The translations under genes were made by a program, and so were the position numbers. Positions 1 to 9,238 of a stretch of DNA of 64,000 bases are shown in pieces (within the stretch, counting starts at the first letter, position 1; every line of letters starts with the position of its first letter). The notes under the pieces are model-generated. The model saw only the letters and a list, made by a program, of their open reading frames with translations, made no database searches and was not told the DNA's origin. This DNA comes from Nocardia brasiliensis. Its GTDB lineage: Bacteria > Actinomycetota > Actinomycetes > Mycobacteriales > Mycobacteriaceae. The stretch lies in the NCBI RefSeq assembly GCF_011801125.1, contig NZ_CP046171.1, positions 2,542,001 to 2,606,000 on the forward strand. Direction: 5' to 3'.

Positions 1-2
1 TC

Positions 3-200
3 GAACCGACCGCGGCGGCCGCCGGGTACGCCGAGCAATCCTGGCTCGCGCCACCGTATCCCGGTGCCAAGGACTACTACCGCGTTCCCGACCGGCGGTT
101 GACGGATTCGTCCTGGTTGCGAGAGTTCGTGCGGCACACCGCGGATGCCTTGCCCGCACGGGTGCGCAAGCCCAGGAAATCTTCGGCGAAACGGCGGTGA
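3..200 (+). CDS. 3' end of an unidentified protein (5' truncated by window edge)
   Basis: An open frame runs in from the window edge and ends at TGA 198-200. The visible 65 residues include a Trp/Tyr/Pro-rich stretch ([15 protein letters not shown]) and a very basic tail ([11 protein letters not shown]). The stop overlaps the GTG start of dinB (GTGA), so the two genes are probably translationally coupled and co-transcribed. I do not recognise the family. In mycobacteria the gene before dinX is ileS as I recall it, but this tail does not look like an isoleucyl-tRNA synthetase. Third-position GC is high, which supports real coding. Confidence 0.6.
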   Translation, partial: EPTAAAAGYAEQSWLAPPYPGAKDYYRVPDRRLTDSSWLREFVRHTADALPARVRKPRKSSAKRR

Positions 201-1630
201 GCGGGCAGCATCCGGCCGAGCGCGCCGACGCGCACAGCACCGCCCGGCGCTGGGTGCTGCACATCGACATGGACGCGTTCTTCGCCTCGGTCGAGCAGCT
301 GACCCGGCCCACGTTGCGCGGCAGGCCGGTGCTCGTCGGCGGCACCGGCGGGCGCGGTGTGGTCGCGGGGGCCAGTTATGAGGCGCGGGTGTACGGCGCG
401 CGCTCGGCGATGCCGATGCACCAGGCGCGCAGGCTGGTCGGCGCCAGCGCGGTGGTGGTGCCGCCGCGCGGCGCGGTGTACGGGGTGCTGAGCGGGCAGG
501 TGTTCGACACCTTGCGCGCCAGGATCCCGGTGCTGGAGACGCTGTCGTTCGACGAGGCCTTCGGCGAACCCGCCGAACTGGCCGGCGCCACCGTGGCCGA
601 GGTGCACGAGTTCTGCGCGCGGTTGCGCGCCGCGGTGCGCGAACGCACCGGGCTCACCGCTTCGGTCGGCGCGGGCACCGGCAAGCAGCTGGCCAAGATC
701 GCCTCCGGGCTCGCCAAACCCGATGGCATCCGGGTGGTTTCGCCGGACGAGCAGCAGCGGATGCTGGCCGCGCTGCCGGTGCGCAAGCTGTGGGGGATCG
801 GCCCGGTGGCCGAGCACAAGCTGCGCTCGCTCGGCATCGAGACGGTGGGCGCGTTCGCCGCGCTGCCGGAGTCCGAGGCGGTGTCGATCCTCGGCGGCAG
901 CGTGGGCGCGTCGCTGCACCGGCTGGCCCGCGGGGTCGACGACCGCCCGGTCGCCGAGCGGGCCGAGGCCAAACAGATCAGCGCCGAGACCACCTACGAG
1001 AGCGATATCGTCACCCTCGCCCAGCTGCGCCCCGCGATCGAGGCGATGGCGGCGGCCGCGCATCGCAGGCTGCGCAAGGACGGGCGGGCGGCGCGCACCG
1101 TGGTGCTCAAGCTGAAGAAGTCCGATATGAGCATCGTGACCCGTTCGTTCACCCTGCCGTATGCCACCGAGGACCTCACCACGCTGTCCACCGCCGCGCA
1201 GCGCTCGGCGATCGATCCGGCCGAGCTCGGCCCGATCCGCCTGGTCGGGGTCGGCTACGGCGGATTGTCCACGGTCCGGCAGGAATCGCTGTTCCCCGAG
1301 CTGGACCAGGCGCCCGTCATCGACCAGCGCACGGCCGTCGCGGACGAGGGGTGGACCGCGGCCGGGCCGGTGCCTGCGCCGAGCGTATTGGTTCCGGCCC
1401 AGCTGCTGCCCGAGGTCTCGCCCGCTCAGTCCGCGCTGTCGGTCCCGATCTGGCACCGCGGCATGGATGTCGAACATCCCGAGTACGGCCACGGCTGGGT
1501 GCAGGGCGGTGGTTACGGCGTGGTGACCGTGCGGTTCGAGACCCGCTCCACCGGACCGGGCCCGGCGCGCACCTTCGCCGCGGATGACGCGGATCTGACC
1601 AGAGCCGATCCGTTGCGCAGTCTGCGGTGA
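197..1630 (+). CDS. dinB: DNA polymerase IV (Y-family, DinB/DinX-like)
   Basis: This 477-residue protein is a translesion DNA polymerase that copies past damaged bases with low fidelity. The Y-family signatures are present: a metal-binding Asp in [14 protein letters not shown] near residue 27, followed by RPVLVGG, and the second acidic pair in LSFDEAFG near residue 120. Helix-hairpin-helix thumb motifs occur around residues 190-235 ([18 protein letters not shown]), with a little-finger domain after about residue 255. The GTG start overlaps the previous stop by 4 bp. The last ~60 residues form an extra C-terminal module ([30 protein letters not shown] in part) typical of actinobacterial DinB. 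Directly downstream lies a second, diverged copy of this C-terminus (see 1645-1737). No beta-clamp-binding motif was confirmed. Confidence 0.95.
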   Translation: MSGQHPAERADAHSTARRWVLHIDMDAFFASVEQLTRPTLRGRPVLVGGTGGRGVVAGASYEARVYGARSAMPMHQARRLVGASAVVVPPRGAVYGVLSGQVFDTLRARIPVLETLSFDEAFGEPAELAGATVAEVHEFCARLRAAVRERTGLTASVGAGTGKQLAKIASGLAKPDGIRVVSPDEQQRMLAALPVRKLWGIGPVAEHKLRSLGIETVGAFAALPESEAVSILGGSVGASLHRLARGVDDRPVAERAEAKQISAETTYESDIVTLAQLRPAIEAMAAAAHRRLRKDGRAARTVVLKLKKSDMSIVTRSFTLPYATEDLTTLSTAAQRSAIDPAELGPIRLVGVGYGGLSTVRQESLFPELDQAPVIDQRTAVADEGWTAAGPVPAPSVLVPAQLLPEVSPAQSALSVPIWHRGMDVEHPEYGHGWVQGGGYGVVTVRFETRSTGPGPARTFAADDADLTRADPLRSLR

Positions 1631-1644
1631 GCGCGGCGGTGAAC

Positions 1645-1737
1645 GGCTCGACATCGCCGAGCGCGGCGCGTACGTTCGCTGCCGACGACATCAGTCCGTC
1701 CCGTGTGGATCCATGCGGTACTCCGCTGTGCCGGTAG
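1645..1737 (+). pseudogene. Remnant second copy of the dinB 3' end
   Basis: In a frame different from dinB, these bases encode [15 protein letters not shown] followed by a short tail ending R-V-D-P-x8-stop at TAG 1735-1737. The dinB C-terminus reads [15 protein letters not shown] followed by a tail ending R-A-D-P-x5-stop. The shared core ARTFAADD is fully conserved in protein, while five of its eight codons differ only at synonymous positions. The offset between copies is 101 bp. There is no start codon or ribosome-binding site that would make this an independent gene. It is best read as the leftover tail of a homologous dinB. Confidence 0.6.
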
Positions 1738-1740
1738 CCT
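1735..1740 (+). promoter_or_regulatory. Putative -10 box for the Mtb12-like lipoprotein gene
   Basis: TAGCCT fits the actinobacterial TAnnnT consensus and would start a transcript near 1748, leaving an 80-nt leader before the TTG start at 1827. No clear -35 was seen. Confidence 0.3.
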
Positions 1741-1826
1741 GGGAGCTCGTGCAGCGCCGCCGGTTCGGGTGGAGGCTGCCATCAGTGGACATGACACGGA
1801 CCTACTCGAACGCAAAGGACGAGCAG

Positions 1827-2324
1827 TTGAAGCTTCGTAAGACTGGACGCATCGCGATCGCCGGATTGGCTGTCGTCGCGGCGCTTGGCATGACCGCGTG
1901 CGGCGATGACAAGGACAGCAAGCCGGCCGCCAAGACGACGACCAGCGCCAAGGCGTCGGCGTCGGCGAGCGCGAACCTGCCGCCGGTCCCGACTCCGGCC
2001 GAACTGAACGCCCAGCTGCAGCGGGCGCTCGACCCGTCGGTGCCGAACGCGGAGAAGCTGGACGGCGTGCAGGGCGCGGAGGCCGATCCGGAACTGCCGA
2101 ACCGTCTCGCCGAGGCGGCCAAGGGCGCCAATGTCAACGTCGAGGTCACCGATGTGACCGCGTTCGGTGACAGCGTCAACGCCAAGGCCAAGGTCGTCCT
2201 CAACGGCCAGGAGAACATCGTCGACGTGCCGTTCGTCGCGGAGAACGGCAAGTGGAAGATCCAGAAGGCATGGGCGTGCGGCATGCTGACCAACCTCGGT
2301 CAGCAGTCCGTCGCCTGCGGCTAG
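1827..2324 (+). CDS. Secreted Mtb12-like low-molecular-weight antigen, probable lipoprotein
   Basis: The TTG start is chosen because an AAAGGA ribosome-binding site sits about 8 nt upstream and because it leaves a compact signal peptide. The 165-residue product begins KLRKTGRIAIAGLAVVAALGMTAC, a basic n-region and hydrophobic core ending in a plausible, slightly non-canonical lipobox (MTAC). A low-complexity Lys/Thr/Ser/Ala linker follows, then a folded domain of about 110 residues rich in E/V/D and ending in WACGMLTNLGQQSVACG. The layout and C-terminal domain resemble mycobacterial Mtb12/CFP2 antigens. Those are exported, but I know of no established biochemical function. Two cysteines near the C-terminus could pair. 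A longer upstream in-frame start (from 1713) is rejected because it would bury the signal peptide. Confidence 0.75.
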   Translation: MKLRKTGRIAIAGLAVVAALGMTACGDDKDSKPAAKTTTSAKASASASANLPPVPTPAELNAQLQRALDPSVPNAEKLDGVQGAEADPELPNRLAEAAKGANVNVEVTDVTAFGDSVNAKAKVVLNGQENIVDVPFVAENGKWKIQKAWACGMLTNLGQQSVACG

Positions 2325-2336
2325 TACCGACGTCGC

Positions 2337-2363
2337 CGCGGCCGGCTCGATGAGCCGGCCGCG
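2337..2363 (+). terminator. Hairpin terminator after the Mtb12-like gene
   Basis: A perfect 11-bp inverted repeat (2337-2347 against 2353-2363) with a 5-nt loop lies 12 bp after the stop codon. There is no U-tract, as is usual in GC-rich actinobacteria. Confidence 0.6.
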
Positions 2364-2433
2364 CGGCGCAAGATCCGAGTCACCGATTCGGACGCAGGTA
2401 CCTGGCACTCTGTGTCATCCGATGTTTACGCGC

Positions 2434-2439
2434 TAGCAT
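2434..2439 (+). promoter_or_regulatory. -10 box placing a leaderless start at emb GTG 2448
   Basis: TAGCAT is followed by 8 nt and then GTG at 2448. This spacing puts the transcript's first base at or beside the start codon. Confidence 0.45.
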
Positions 2440-2447
2440 GCACCGTC

Positions 2448-5400
2448 GTGACTGTCTCTGACGCTGTGCGCGAATCTCCTCAACCGTCGGCGCAGCGTGC
2501 GGACCAGTACGAAGAGCGCGGCACGAAAGACGCTGGGCGCCTGCGTCTGCTCGCGATCGTCAGCGGGCTCGTCGCGGTTCTCGCCGCGGTGTCGCTGCCT
2601 TTTCTGCCGGTGCGACAAGATCAGGCGAGTGTGTCGTGGCCGCAGGCCGCGGCGGTCACCTCGGTGACCGCACCGCTGATCACCTACGCGCCGATGAACC
2701 TGACCGCCGAGGTCCCGTGCGCCGCGTTCGACGCGCTCGCCGACACGGGTGGCGTTGTGCTGTCGACGATTCCGCGACAGTCCCCGGAGCTGGAACGCTA
2801 CGGCTTGGTCGTCAAGGTCGTCGCGGACACCGCCGACCGGCCGGGCCGGGTGGACGTGGTCTCGCGCAACATGCTGCTGTGGTCCTCGTCGTTGAGCGCG
2901 GTCCGTAATGGCAACTGTGCCATCGCGATCGAGATGAGTATGCCGCGCAGCACCGTCTCGGTGCGCGGCCTCGACGACGCCGGGAAGGTCTTCGACAGCG
3001 ATGTCCGGCCGCAGGTGGTCGGCGTGTTCAGCGAGCTGACCGGTGCCGCGCCGCCCGGCCTGCACGTGAATGTCGCGGTGGATTCCCGGTTCTCGTCCTC
3101 GCCCACGGTGCTCAAATCGGTCGTGATCGGCCTCGCCGCGCTGGCCACGCTGGTCGCCCTGGTCGCGCTGTACCGGTTGGACGCCGGGGACGGTCGCCGG
3201 ACGCGGCGCTTCCTGCCCACCCGGTGGTGGCGACTGCGGGCGCCGGACTACCTGGTGTTCGCCACCATGCTGGTGTGGCATTTCATCGGCGCCAACACCT
3301 CCGACGACGGCTACATCCTCGGGATGGCGCGCGCGTCGCGCAGTTCGGGCTTCATGTCGAACTACTACCGCTGGTTCAGCATCGACGAGGGACCCTTCTA
3401 CACGCCCTACACCGACATGATCGCGCTGCTGACGCACGTGTCGTCAGTGAGCCCCTTTGTCCGCCTGCCCACCTTGCTCGTCGGCGTGCTCACCTGGTGG
3501 GTGATCAGCCGTGAGATCCTGCCGCGCCTCGGTGTCGCGTTGCGCGACAACAGGATTGTGGTATGGACAAGTGCGCTGGTGTTCCTCGCGTTCTGGTTGC
3601 CCTACAACAACGGCCTGCGCGCCGAACCGTTCGTCGCGCTCGGCGTGATCCTCACCTGGGCCTCGGTGGAGCGGGCGATCGCGACCCGCAGGCTGCTGCC
3701 CTACGCCATGGCCGTCATCATCGCGGCGTTCACCTTGACCGTGGCCCCGTCCGGCCTGATCTGCCTCGGCGCGCTGGCGGCCGGTGCGCGCACGATGACG
3801 GCGGTACTCGTGCGGCGGGCGAAGCGGTCCGGCTATCTCGCGTTGCTGCTGCCGGGGCTGGCGGCGGGCGTGGTGGTCCTCACCGTGGTCTTCGCGGACC
3901 GGACCCTGGCAGGCACCATGGAAATGTTCTACGTGCACGACAGGATCGGGCCCGGTGAATCGTGGTTCTTCGAGTTCCTGCGCTACCAGTACCTGCTCCA
4001 GATCAACGCCGACGGCTGGCTGACCCGGCGGTTCGGCATGTTCGTGCTGCTGCTCGGCCTGGTGGCCTGCGTGGTCACCATGCTGCGCCGGGGCGGGCAC
4101 ATCCCGGGGACCGCGGTCGGTCCGTCGCGCAGGCTCATCGGCATCACCTGCGCCGCGATGGTGTTCCTGATGTTCTCGCCGACGAAGTGGACCCACCAGT
4201 TCGGCGTGTTCGCCGGCCTGGCCGGCTGCGTCGCGGCGCTCACCGCGGTCGCGATCAGCCCGCGCGTCATGGGCCCGCTGCGCAACCGGGCCTTGTTCGC
4301 CGCCGCGATCTTCTTCGCGCTGGCGCTGACCTTCGTCGGTGCGAACGGCTACTGGTATGTGTCGGCGTGGGGCATCCCGTGGTGGGACAAGCCGCCGACG
4401 TTGGCCGGCTTCGGCCTGTCGAGTTTCGCGGCGGGGCTGTCGGTGCTCGCGCTGGCACTCGCGGCGTGGTTCCACGTGCGCCCGCGGAGCCAGCCGCGTG
4501 CGGGCTCGGTGCCGGGCCGGATCGCGCGCGTGCCGGTGCTCGCCGTCGTCGCGGCGGCGATGGTGCTGTTCGAGGTGCTCTCGTTCGCGAAAGCGGCTGT
4601 GGCGCAGTATCCGTCGTATTCGCTCGCGCAATCCAACCTGTCCGCCGCGGTGTCCGGCGGCTGCGGCCTGGCCGACCAGGTGCTGATCGAGACCGATCCC
4701 AACGCGTCGGTGCTCAGCCCGCTGACCGGTCCGGCCGCGACGGCGCTGGCCGGCCCCGGCACCACCGGCTTCACCCCCGACGGGGTGGCCATGGACCTGA
4801 CCTCCGACGAGGTCGAATCCACCACGGGCAAGGCGAATTCCGTCACCAGCGCCGACTCCGCCGATACCGCCGACCCGAAGGCGGGGGCGACCTCGCCCGG
4901 GTCGGAGGCCGGTACCTCGGGCGCAGGCATCAACGGCAGCAGCGTCCCGCTGCCGTTCGGTCTGGATCCGGCGGCCATTCCGGTGCTCGGCAGCTACCGT
5001 GACGGCGCGCAGGTGCCCGCCGAACTGACCAGCGGCTGGTACCGACTTCCGCAGGACCACAACGGAAGTCGCGGCCCGATCATCGCGATCTCGGTGGCGG
5101 GCCGGATCCGCCACGTGGACAGCGACGGCATCGTGCACCCCGGCCAGGACCTGCGCGTCGAGTACGGGCGGTCCGGGGCCGACGGCACGGCGGTCACCCT
5201 CGGCAGCGTCGACCCGATCGATATCGGGCCGTCCCCGTCGTGGCGCAACGTGCGCGTACCGTTCGACCTGCTGCCCGCCGACGCCGATGTGGTCCGGATC
5301 GTGGCCGGTGACAAGGATCTCGGCAGGGACCAGTGGCTCGCGGTGACACCGCCGCGGGTGCCGCAGCTGAAAACCATGACCGCCGTGGTGGGTTCGCAGA

Positions 5401-5753
5401 CGCCGGTGCTGCTGGACTGGGAGGTCGGCATGAACTTTCCGTGCCAGAACCTGGCGCCTACCTACGCGGGCGTGGCGGACCTGCCCGTCTACCGCATCCT
5501 GCCGGACCGCAACGGCGCCACCATCACCAACCTCTGGCAGGCGCATGACGGCGGCGGTCCGCTCGGCTGGACTCAGTTGCTGTTCAGCGCCCGCACCCTG
5601 CCCACGTATCTGAAGGACGACTGGGATCGCGACTGGGGCTCGATCGAGCAGTACCTCCCGCTGGACGCGAACGCCAAGCCCGCGCAGGTGCACATCGACG
5701 AGACCCGTCGCTGGGGCACCTGGACTCCCGGCCACATCAACACCGTCTGGTAG
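2448..5753 (+). CDS. Arabinosyltransferase of the EmbA/EmbB/EmbC family
   Basis: This 1101-residue membrane glycosyltransferase is predicted to add arabinofuranosyl residues from decaprenyl-phospho-arabinose to the cell-wall arabinan (arabinogalactan or lipoarabinomannan). The length matches Emb proteins. It has an N-terminal TM helix, an extracytoplasmic domain, then a block of many TM helices from about residue 230 to 720. The GT-C acidic pair is visible in NTSDDGYILGMARASRS near residue 285. The soluble C-terminal carbohydrate-binding region follows, with a low-complexity Thr/Ala/Ser insert at about residues 785-830. GTG 2448 is preferred because a -10 box lies 8 nt upstream and no ribosome-binding site precedes the alternative GTG at 2412. 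It stands alone rather than in an embCAB cluster, so EmbA, B or C identity is left open. Confidence 0.9.
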   Translation: MTVSDAVRESPQPSAQRADQYEERGTKDAGRLRLLAIVSGLVAVLAAVSLPFLPVRQDQASVSWPQAAAVTSVTAPLITYAPMNLTAEVPCAAFDALADTGGVVLSTIPRQSPELERYGLVVKVVADTADRPGRVDVVSRNMLLWSSSLSAVRNGNCAIAIEMSMPRSTVSVRGLDDAGKVFDSDVRPQVVGVFSELTGAAPPGLHVNVAVDSRFSSSPTVLKSVVIGLAALATLVALVALYRLDAGDGRRTRRFLPTRWWRLRAPDYLVFATMLVWHFIGANTSDDGYILGMARASRSSGFMSNYYRWFSIDEGPFYTPYTDMIALLTHVSSVSPFVRLPTLLVGVLTWWVISREILPRLGVALRDNRIVVWTSALVFLAFWLPYNNGLRAEPFVALGVILTWASVERAIATRRLLPYAMAVIIAAFTLTVAPSGLICLGALAAGARTMTAVLVRRAKRSGYLALLLPGLAAGVVVLTVVFADRTLAGTMEMFYVHDRIGPGESWFFEFLRYQYLLQINADGWLTRRFGMFVLLLGLVACVVTMLRRGGHIPGTAVGPSRRLIGITCAAMVFLMFSPTKWTHQFGVFAGLAGCVAALTAVAISPRVMGPLRNRALFAAAIFFALALTFVGANGYWYVSAWGIPWWDKPPTLAGFGLSSFAAGLSVLALALAAWFHVRPRSQPRAGSVPGRIARVPVLAVVAAAMVLFEVLSFAKAAVAQYPSYSLAQSNLSAAVSGGCGLADQVLIETDPNASVLSPLTGPAATALAGPGTTGFTPDGVAMDLTSDEVESTTGKANSVTSADSADTADPKAGATSPGSEAGTSGAGINGSSVPLPFGLDPAAIPVLGSYRDGAQVPAELTSGWYRLPQDHNGSRGPIIAISVAGRIRHVDSDGIVHPGQDLRVEYGRSGADGTAVTLGSVDPIDIGPSPSWRNVRVPFDLLPADADVVRIVAGDKDLGRDQWLAVTPPRVPQLKTMTAVVGSQTPVLLDWEVGMNFPCQNLAPTYAGVADLPVYRILPDRNGATITNLWQAHDGGGPLGWTQLLFSARTLPTYLKDDWDRDWGSIEQYLPLDANAKPAQVHIDETRRWGTWTPGHINTVW

Positions 5754-5763
5754 CGGCGGGGCG

Positions 5764-6699
5764 TCACGCGTCGGCGGTCGGCGCCGTGGACTCGGTGGCC
5801 GCCGCGGCCCGGCGCGCGGCGTCGCGGGTGCGGCGGGCGCGCAGCAGGGCGTGGGCGGTGAAGACGGCCAGCGCGGTCCAGATGAGCGCGAAACCGGCCC
5901 AGCGGGAGGCGGGCATGGGTTCGTGCGCCACGGCGACGCCCCAGGCCATCTGCAGGGCGGGCGTGAGGTACTGGAGCAGGCCCATGGTGGACAGCGGAAC
6001 CCGCTGCGCGGCGACCGAGAACAGCAGCAGCGGCACCAGGGTGACCGGTCCTGTGGCCAGCATGAGCGCGGTATGCGCTGGGCTGGAAGCGAATTCGCTG
6101 CGCCCGAGCAGCGCGAGCGCGAGCACGAAGCTCAGTGCGATCGGCGCGGCGACCACGCCCTCCGCGGCGATCCCGCGCAGCGCGTCCAGTGGGATCACCT
6201 TCTTGACCAATCCATAGGTCGCGAACGAGCAGGCCAGGACGAGCGCGATCACCGGCGGCCTGCCGTAGTCGATGGTCAGCACGGCCACCGCCGCGGCCCC
6301 GAGCCCGAGCGCGGCCCACTGCGCGGGCGCCAGCCGCTCTCGGAACAGCACCACGCCGAACGCCACGGTGACCAGCGGGTTGATGAAGTACCCCAGCGCG
6401 CACTCCACGACGTGCCCGGAGATCACCCCGTAGACGTACACGCCCCAGTTGACCGCGATCGCCGCCGAGGCCAACGCGGCCAGCCGCCAGGTACGCGCGC
6501 CGATGCCGCGCAGCTGACCGAGCCGCCCGGTCAGCGCCAGCGCCGCGAGCACCACCACCAGCGTCCACAGGATGCGCTGCGCGACCACCTCCGCGGCGTC
6601 GGCGAACGCCAGCAAGCCGAAGAACGCTGGGAACAGACCCCAGAGAAAGAAGGCGCTCGTACCGAACGCAACACCTGGGATGGACCGGTTCCGCTGCAC
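5764..6699 (-). CDS. rarD: RarD-type permease (EamA/DMT superfamily)
   Basis: This polytopic membrane protein of about 311 residues has ten predicted TM segments arranged as two EamA repeats. The opening [18 protein letters not shown], with TM1 starting within ~10 residues of the N-terminus, is characteristic of the RarD subfamily. [13 protein letters not shown] and [21 protein letters not shown] match conserved RarD blocks. RarD is named for a chloramphenicol-sensitivity phenotype in other bacteria, but its substrate is unknown. GTG 6699 is chosen because TAGCGT (6707-6712, minus strand) ends 7 nt before it. GTG 6720 would add seven residues. It is convergent with emb (10-bp gap) and divergent from ctpE with only 35 bp between starts. 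Confidence 0.85.
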   Translation of the reverse strand: MQRNRSIPGVAFGTSAFFLWGLFPAFFGLLAFADAAEVVAQRILWTLVVVLAALALTGRLGQLRGIGARTWRLAALASAAIAVNWGVYVYGVISGHVVECALGYFINPLVTVAFGVVLFRERLAPAQWAALGLGAAAVAVLTIDYGRPPVIALVLACSFATYGLVKKVIPLDALRGIAAEGVVAAPIALSFVLALALLGRSEFASSPAHTALMLATGPVTLVPLLLFSVAAQRVPLSTMGLLQYLTPALQMAWGVAVAHEPMPASRWAGFALIWTALAVFTAHALLRARRTRDAARRAAAATESTAPTADA

Positions 6700-6706
6700 G
6701 CTTGCG

Positions 6707-6727
6707 ACGCTACTTCTCACGTAGCCT
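6707..6727. promoter_or_regulatory. Compact divergent leaderless promoters for rarD and ctpE
   Basis: On the minus strand TAGCGT (6712-6707) lies 7 nt before GTG 6699 of rarD. On the plus strand TAGCCT (6722-6727) lies 7 nt before ATG 6735 of ctpE. The two promoters therefore sit back to back, and their RNA polymerase footprints must overlap. Confidence 0.45.
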
Positions 6728-6734
6728 TGCGGTC

Positions 6735-9158
6735 ATGTCGACTACCGTGCAGGCATCGCGTGCCACCGGACTGACCGCGGCGGAGGTCGAGCAACGTCGC
6801 CGCGACGGGCTCACCAACGACGTACCCGATCGGGCCAGTCGCTCGGTACGCGACATCATCCGGGCCAACGTCTTCACCCGGATCAACGCCATCCTCGGCG
6901 TGCTGTTCATCCTGGTGCTGTCCACCGGTTCGATCATCGACGGCATGTTCGGCCTGTTGATCGTCGCGAACAGCGCGGTCGGCATCATCCAGGAGATCCG
7001 CGCCAAGCGCACCCTGGACCAGTTGGCCATCGTCAGCCAGGCCAAGCCGACCGTGCGCCGCGACGGCAAGGCGGTCGAGGTCGCCCCGCGCGAGGTGGTG
7101 CTCGACGATCTGATCGAGCTCGGCCCTGGCGATCAGATCGTAGTGGACGGCGAGGTGGCCGAGACCGCGCTGCTCGAGGTCGACGAGTCGCTGCTCACCG
7201 GCGAGGCGGACCCGATCGACAAGCAGGTCGGCGATCAGGTGATGTCGGGCAGCTACGTGGTCTCCGGCTCGGGCTGCTACCGCGCGACCAAGGTCGGCAA
7301 GGACGCCTACGCGGCGAAGCTGGCCGAGGAGGCGAGCAAGTTCACCCTGGTGAAGTCGGAGCTGCGCAGCGGCATCGACACCATCCTCAAGGTGATCACC
7401 TACCTGCTGATCCCGGCGGGCGCGCTGAGCATCTACAACCAGCTGGTCTCCAGCAAGGAATCGTGGCGGCCCGCGGTGACCGGCATGGTCGCGGCGCTGG
7501 TGCCCATGGTGCCCGAGGGTCTGGTGCTGATGACCTCGGTCGCGTTCGCGGTGGGTGTGGTGCGGCTGGGCCGGCGCAAGTGCCTCGTGCAGGAGCTGCC
7601 CGCGATCGAGGGCCTGGCCCGGGTCGATGTGGTGTGCGCGGACAAGACCGGCACGCTGACCGAGAACGGCATGCGCCTCTCGGCGATCAAGACGTTGGAC
7701 TCGTTCGCGGACAACGACGTTCGGCAGGCACTTGCCGCGCTGGCGGCCGACGATCCGCGCCCGAACGCGAGCGTGCAGGCCATCGCCGAGGCACTGCCGG
7801 ACGGGCCGGGCTGGCAGCGCACCGCGGTCGCCCCGTTCTCCTCGGCCAAGAAGTGGAGCGGGTGCTCCTACGGCGAGCACGGCGACTGGCTGCTCGGCGC
7901 GCCCGACGTGCTGCTCGACCCGGCCTCCGAAGACGCCAGGGTGGCAGAGGAACTCGGCTCGTCGGGGCTGCGCATCCTGTTGCTCGCGCGCAGTGACCGC
8001 CCGGTCGACGCTGCCGACGCGCCGGGCACCGTGCGGCCCGCGGCGTTGGTCGTGCTGGAGCAGCGGGTGCGCCCCGATGCCAAGGAAACGCTGGAGTACT
8101 TCGCCGACCAGAACGTGTCGATCAAGGTGATCTCCGGCGACAACGCCGTCTCGGTCGGCGCGGTCGCGTCCTCGCTGGATCTGCCCGGCGGTGAGCACGC
8201 CGTCGACGCGCGCCGCTTGCCCGAGGACCGGGACCAACTCGCCGACGTGCTCGAGGACAAGACCACCTTCGGCCGGGTCCGCCCGGACCAGAAGCGCGCC
8301 ATGGTGGCCGCCCTGCAGTCGCGCGGGCACACCGTCGCGATGACCGGTGACGGGGTCAACGACGTGCTCGCCCTGAAGGATTCCGATATCGGCGTCGCGA
8401 TGGGCGCGGGCAGCCCCGCCACCCGCGCGGTGGCGCAGATCGTGCTGCTGGACAACAAGTTCGCCACCCTGCCGTACGTGGTCGGCGAGGGCAGACGAGT
8501 CATCGGCAACATCGAGCGGGTCTCGAACCTGTTCCTCACCAAGACCGTCTACTCGGTGCTGCTGGCGTTCCTGGTCGGCCTGGCGGGCGTCGGCTCGCAG
8601 ATCTTCGGCTACGACCCGATCGGCTATCCGTTCCTGCCGCGCCACGTGACGATCGCGGCCTGGTTCACCATCGGCATCCCGGCCTTCATCCTCTCGCTCG
8701 CGCCGAACAACGAGCGGGCCCGCAGCGGATTCGTCCGGCGCGTCATGCGATTGGCCATTCCCTCCGGCGTGGTGATCGGTGTGGCCACCTTCGTGGCCTA
8801 CCTGATCGCCTACGCCGGACCGGAAGCCTCCCAGCAGCAGAAGGAACAGGCGGGCACCACCGCGTTGATCACGCTGATCATGATCGCGGTGTGGGTGCTC
8901 GCCATCGTGGCCCGGCCGTACGTGTGGTGGAAGGTGGTGTTGATCAGCGCCTCGGTCGCGGCGTATGTGTTCTTGTTCACGGTGCCGTTCACCCGGGAGT
9001 TCTTCAAGCTCGATCCGTCCAATGTCGCGCTCACCACGGCCGCGTTCATCTGTGGCGCCGTCGGCATCGTGCTCGTGGAGCTGGCCTGGTGGGTGAGCGC
9101 GGCGCTGCTCGGCGACAAACGGGAACTGTTTCCGACCGCAAATAGTGCAGGAGCCTGA
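6735..9158 (+). CDS. ctpE: P-type cation-transporting ATPase, CtpE-like
   Basis: This membrane pump of about 807 residues couples ATP hydrolysis to cation transport. The actuator loop LTGEAD lies near residue 155. The phosphorylated Asp is in [12 protein letters not shown] near residue 302, and the hinge motif [22 protein letters not shown] is near residue 535. Six C-terminal TM helices end the protein. Long segments such as [24 protein letters not shown] and [19 protein letters not shown] match mycobacterial CtpE closely. In mycobacteria CtpE is reported to take up calcium, so calcium is a reasonable but inferred substrate. The N-terminus lacks CxxC heavy-metal domains. ATG 6735 is used rather than the upstream in-frame 6702 because the promoter -10 fits it. 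Confidence 0.92.
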   Translation: MSTTVQASRATGLTAAEVEQRRRDGLTNDVPDRASRSVRDIIRANVFTRINAILGVLFILVLSTGSIIDGMFGLLIVANSAVGIIQEIRAKRTLDQLAIVSQAKPTVRRDGKAVEVAPREVVLDDLIELGPGDQIVVDGEVAETALLEVDESLLTGEADPIDKQVGDQVMSGSYVVSGSGCYRATKVGKDAYAAKLAEEASKFTLVKSELRSGIDTILKVITYLLIPAGALSIYNQLVSSKESWRPAVTGMVAALVPMVPEGLVLMTSVAFAVGVVRLGRRKCLVQELPAIEGLARVDVVCADKTGTLTENGMRLSAIKTLDSFADNDVRQALAALAADDPRPNASVQAIAEALPDGPGWQRTAVAPFSSAKKWSGCSYGEHGDWLLGAPDVLLDPASEDARVAEELGSSGLRILLLARSDRPVDAADAPGTVRPAALVVLEQRVRPDAKETLEYFADQNVSIKVISGDNAVSVGAVASSLDLPGGEHAVDARRLPEDRDQLADVLEDKTTFGRVRPDQKRAMVAALQSRGHTVAMTGDGVNDVLALKDSDIGVAMGAGSPATRAVAQIVLLDNKFATLPYVVGEGRRVIGNIERVSNLFLTKTVYSVLLAFLVGLAGVGSQIFGYDPIGYPFLPRHVTIAAWFTIGIPAFILSLAPNNERARSGFVRRVMRLAIPSGVVIGVATFVAYLIAYAGPEASQQQKEQAGTTALITLIMIAVWVLAIVARPYVWWKVVLISASVAAYVFLFTVPFTREFFKLDPSNVALTTAAFICGAVGIVLVELAWWVSAALLGDKRELFPTANSAGA

Positions 9159-9224
9159 CAAACTGGACACCTGACCCGGCGCGCCGCGAGAAGCCTTGTG
9201 CGAGGCGCGTATTCAGTGTTGGAG

Positions 9225-9230
9225 TACCTT
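9225..9230 (+). promoter_or_regulatory. -10 box giving a leaderless start for the PhzF-family gene
   Basis: TACCTT is followed by 8 nt and ATG 9239. No ribosome-binding site is seen. Confidence 0.4.
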
Positions 9231-9238
9231 CTCCCATT

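Noticed and set aside
3444..5735. Long minus-strand frame opposite emb (763 codons)
   Set aside because: Low-complexity Arg/Gly/His composition typical of shadow frames in GC-rich DNA; emb on the plus strand accounts for the region.
6717..9170. 817-codon minus-strand frame opposite ctpE
   Set aside because: Shadow frame with no recognisable domain; the plus strand carries complete P-type ATPase motifs.
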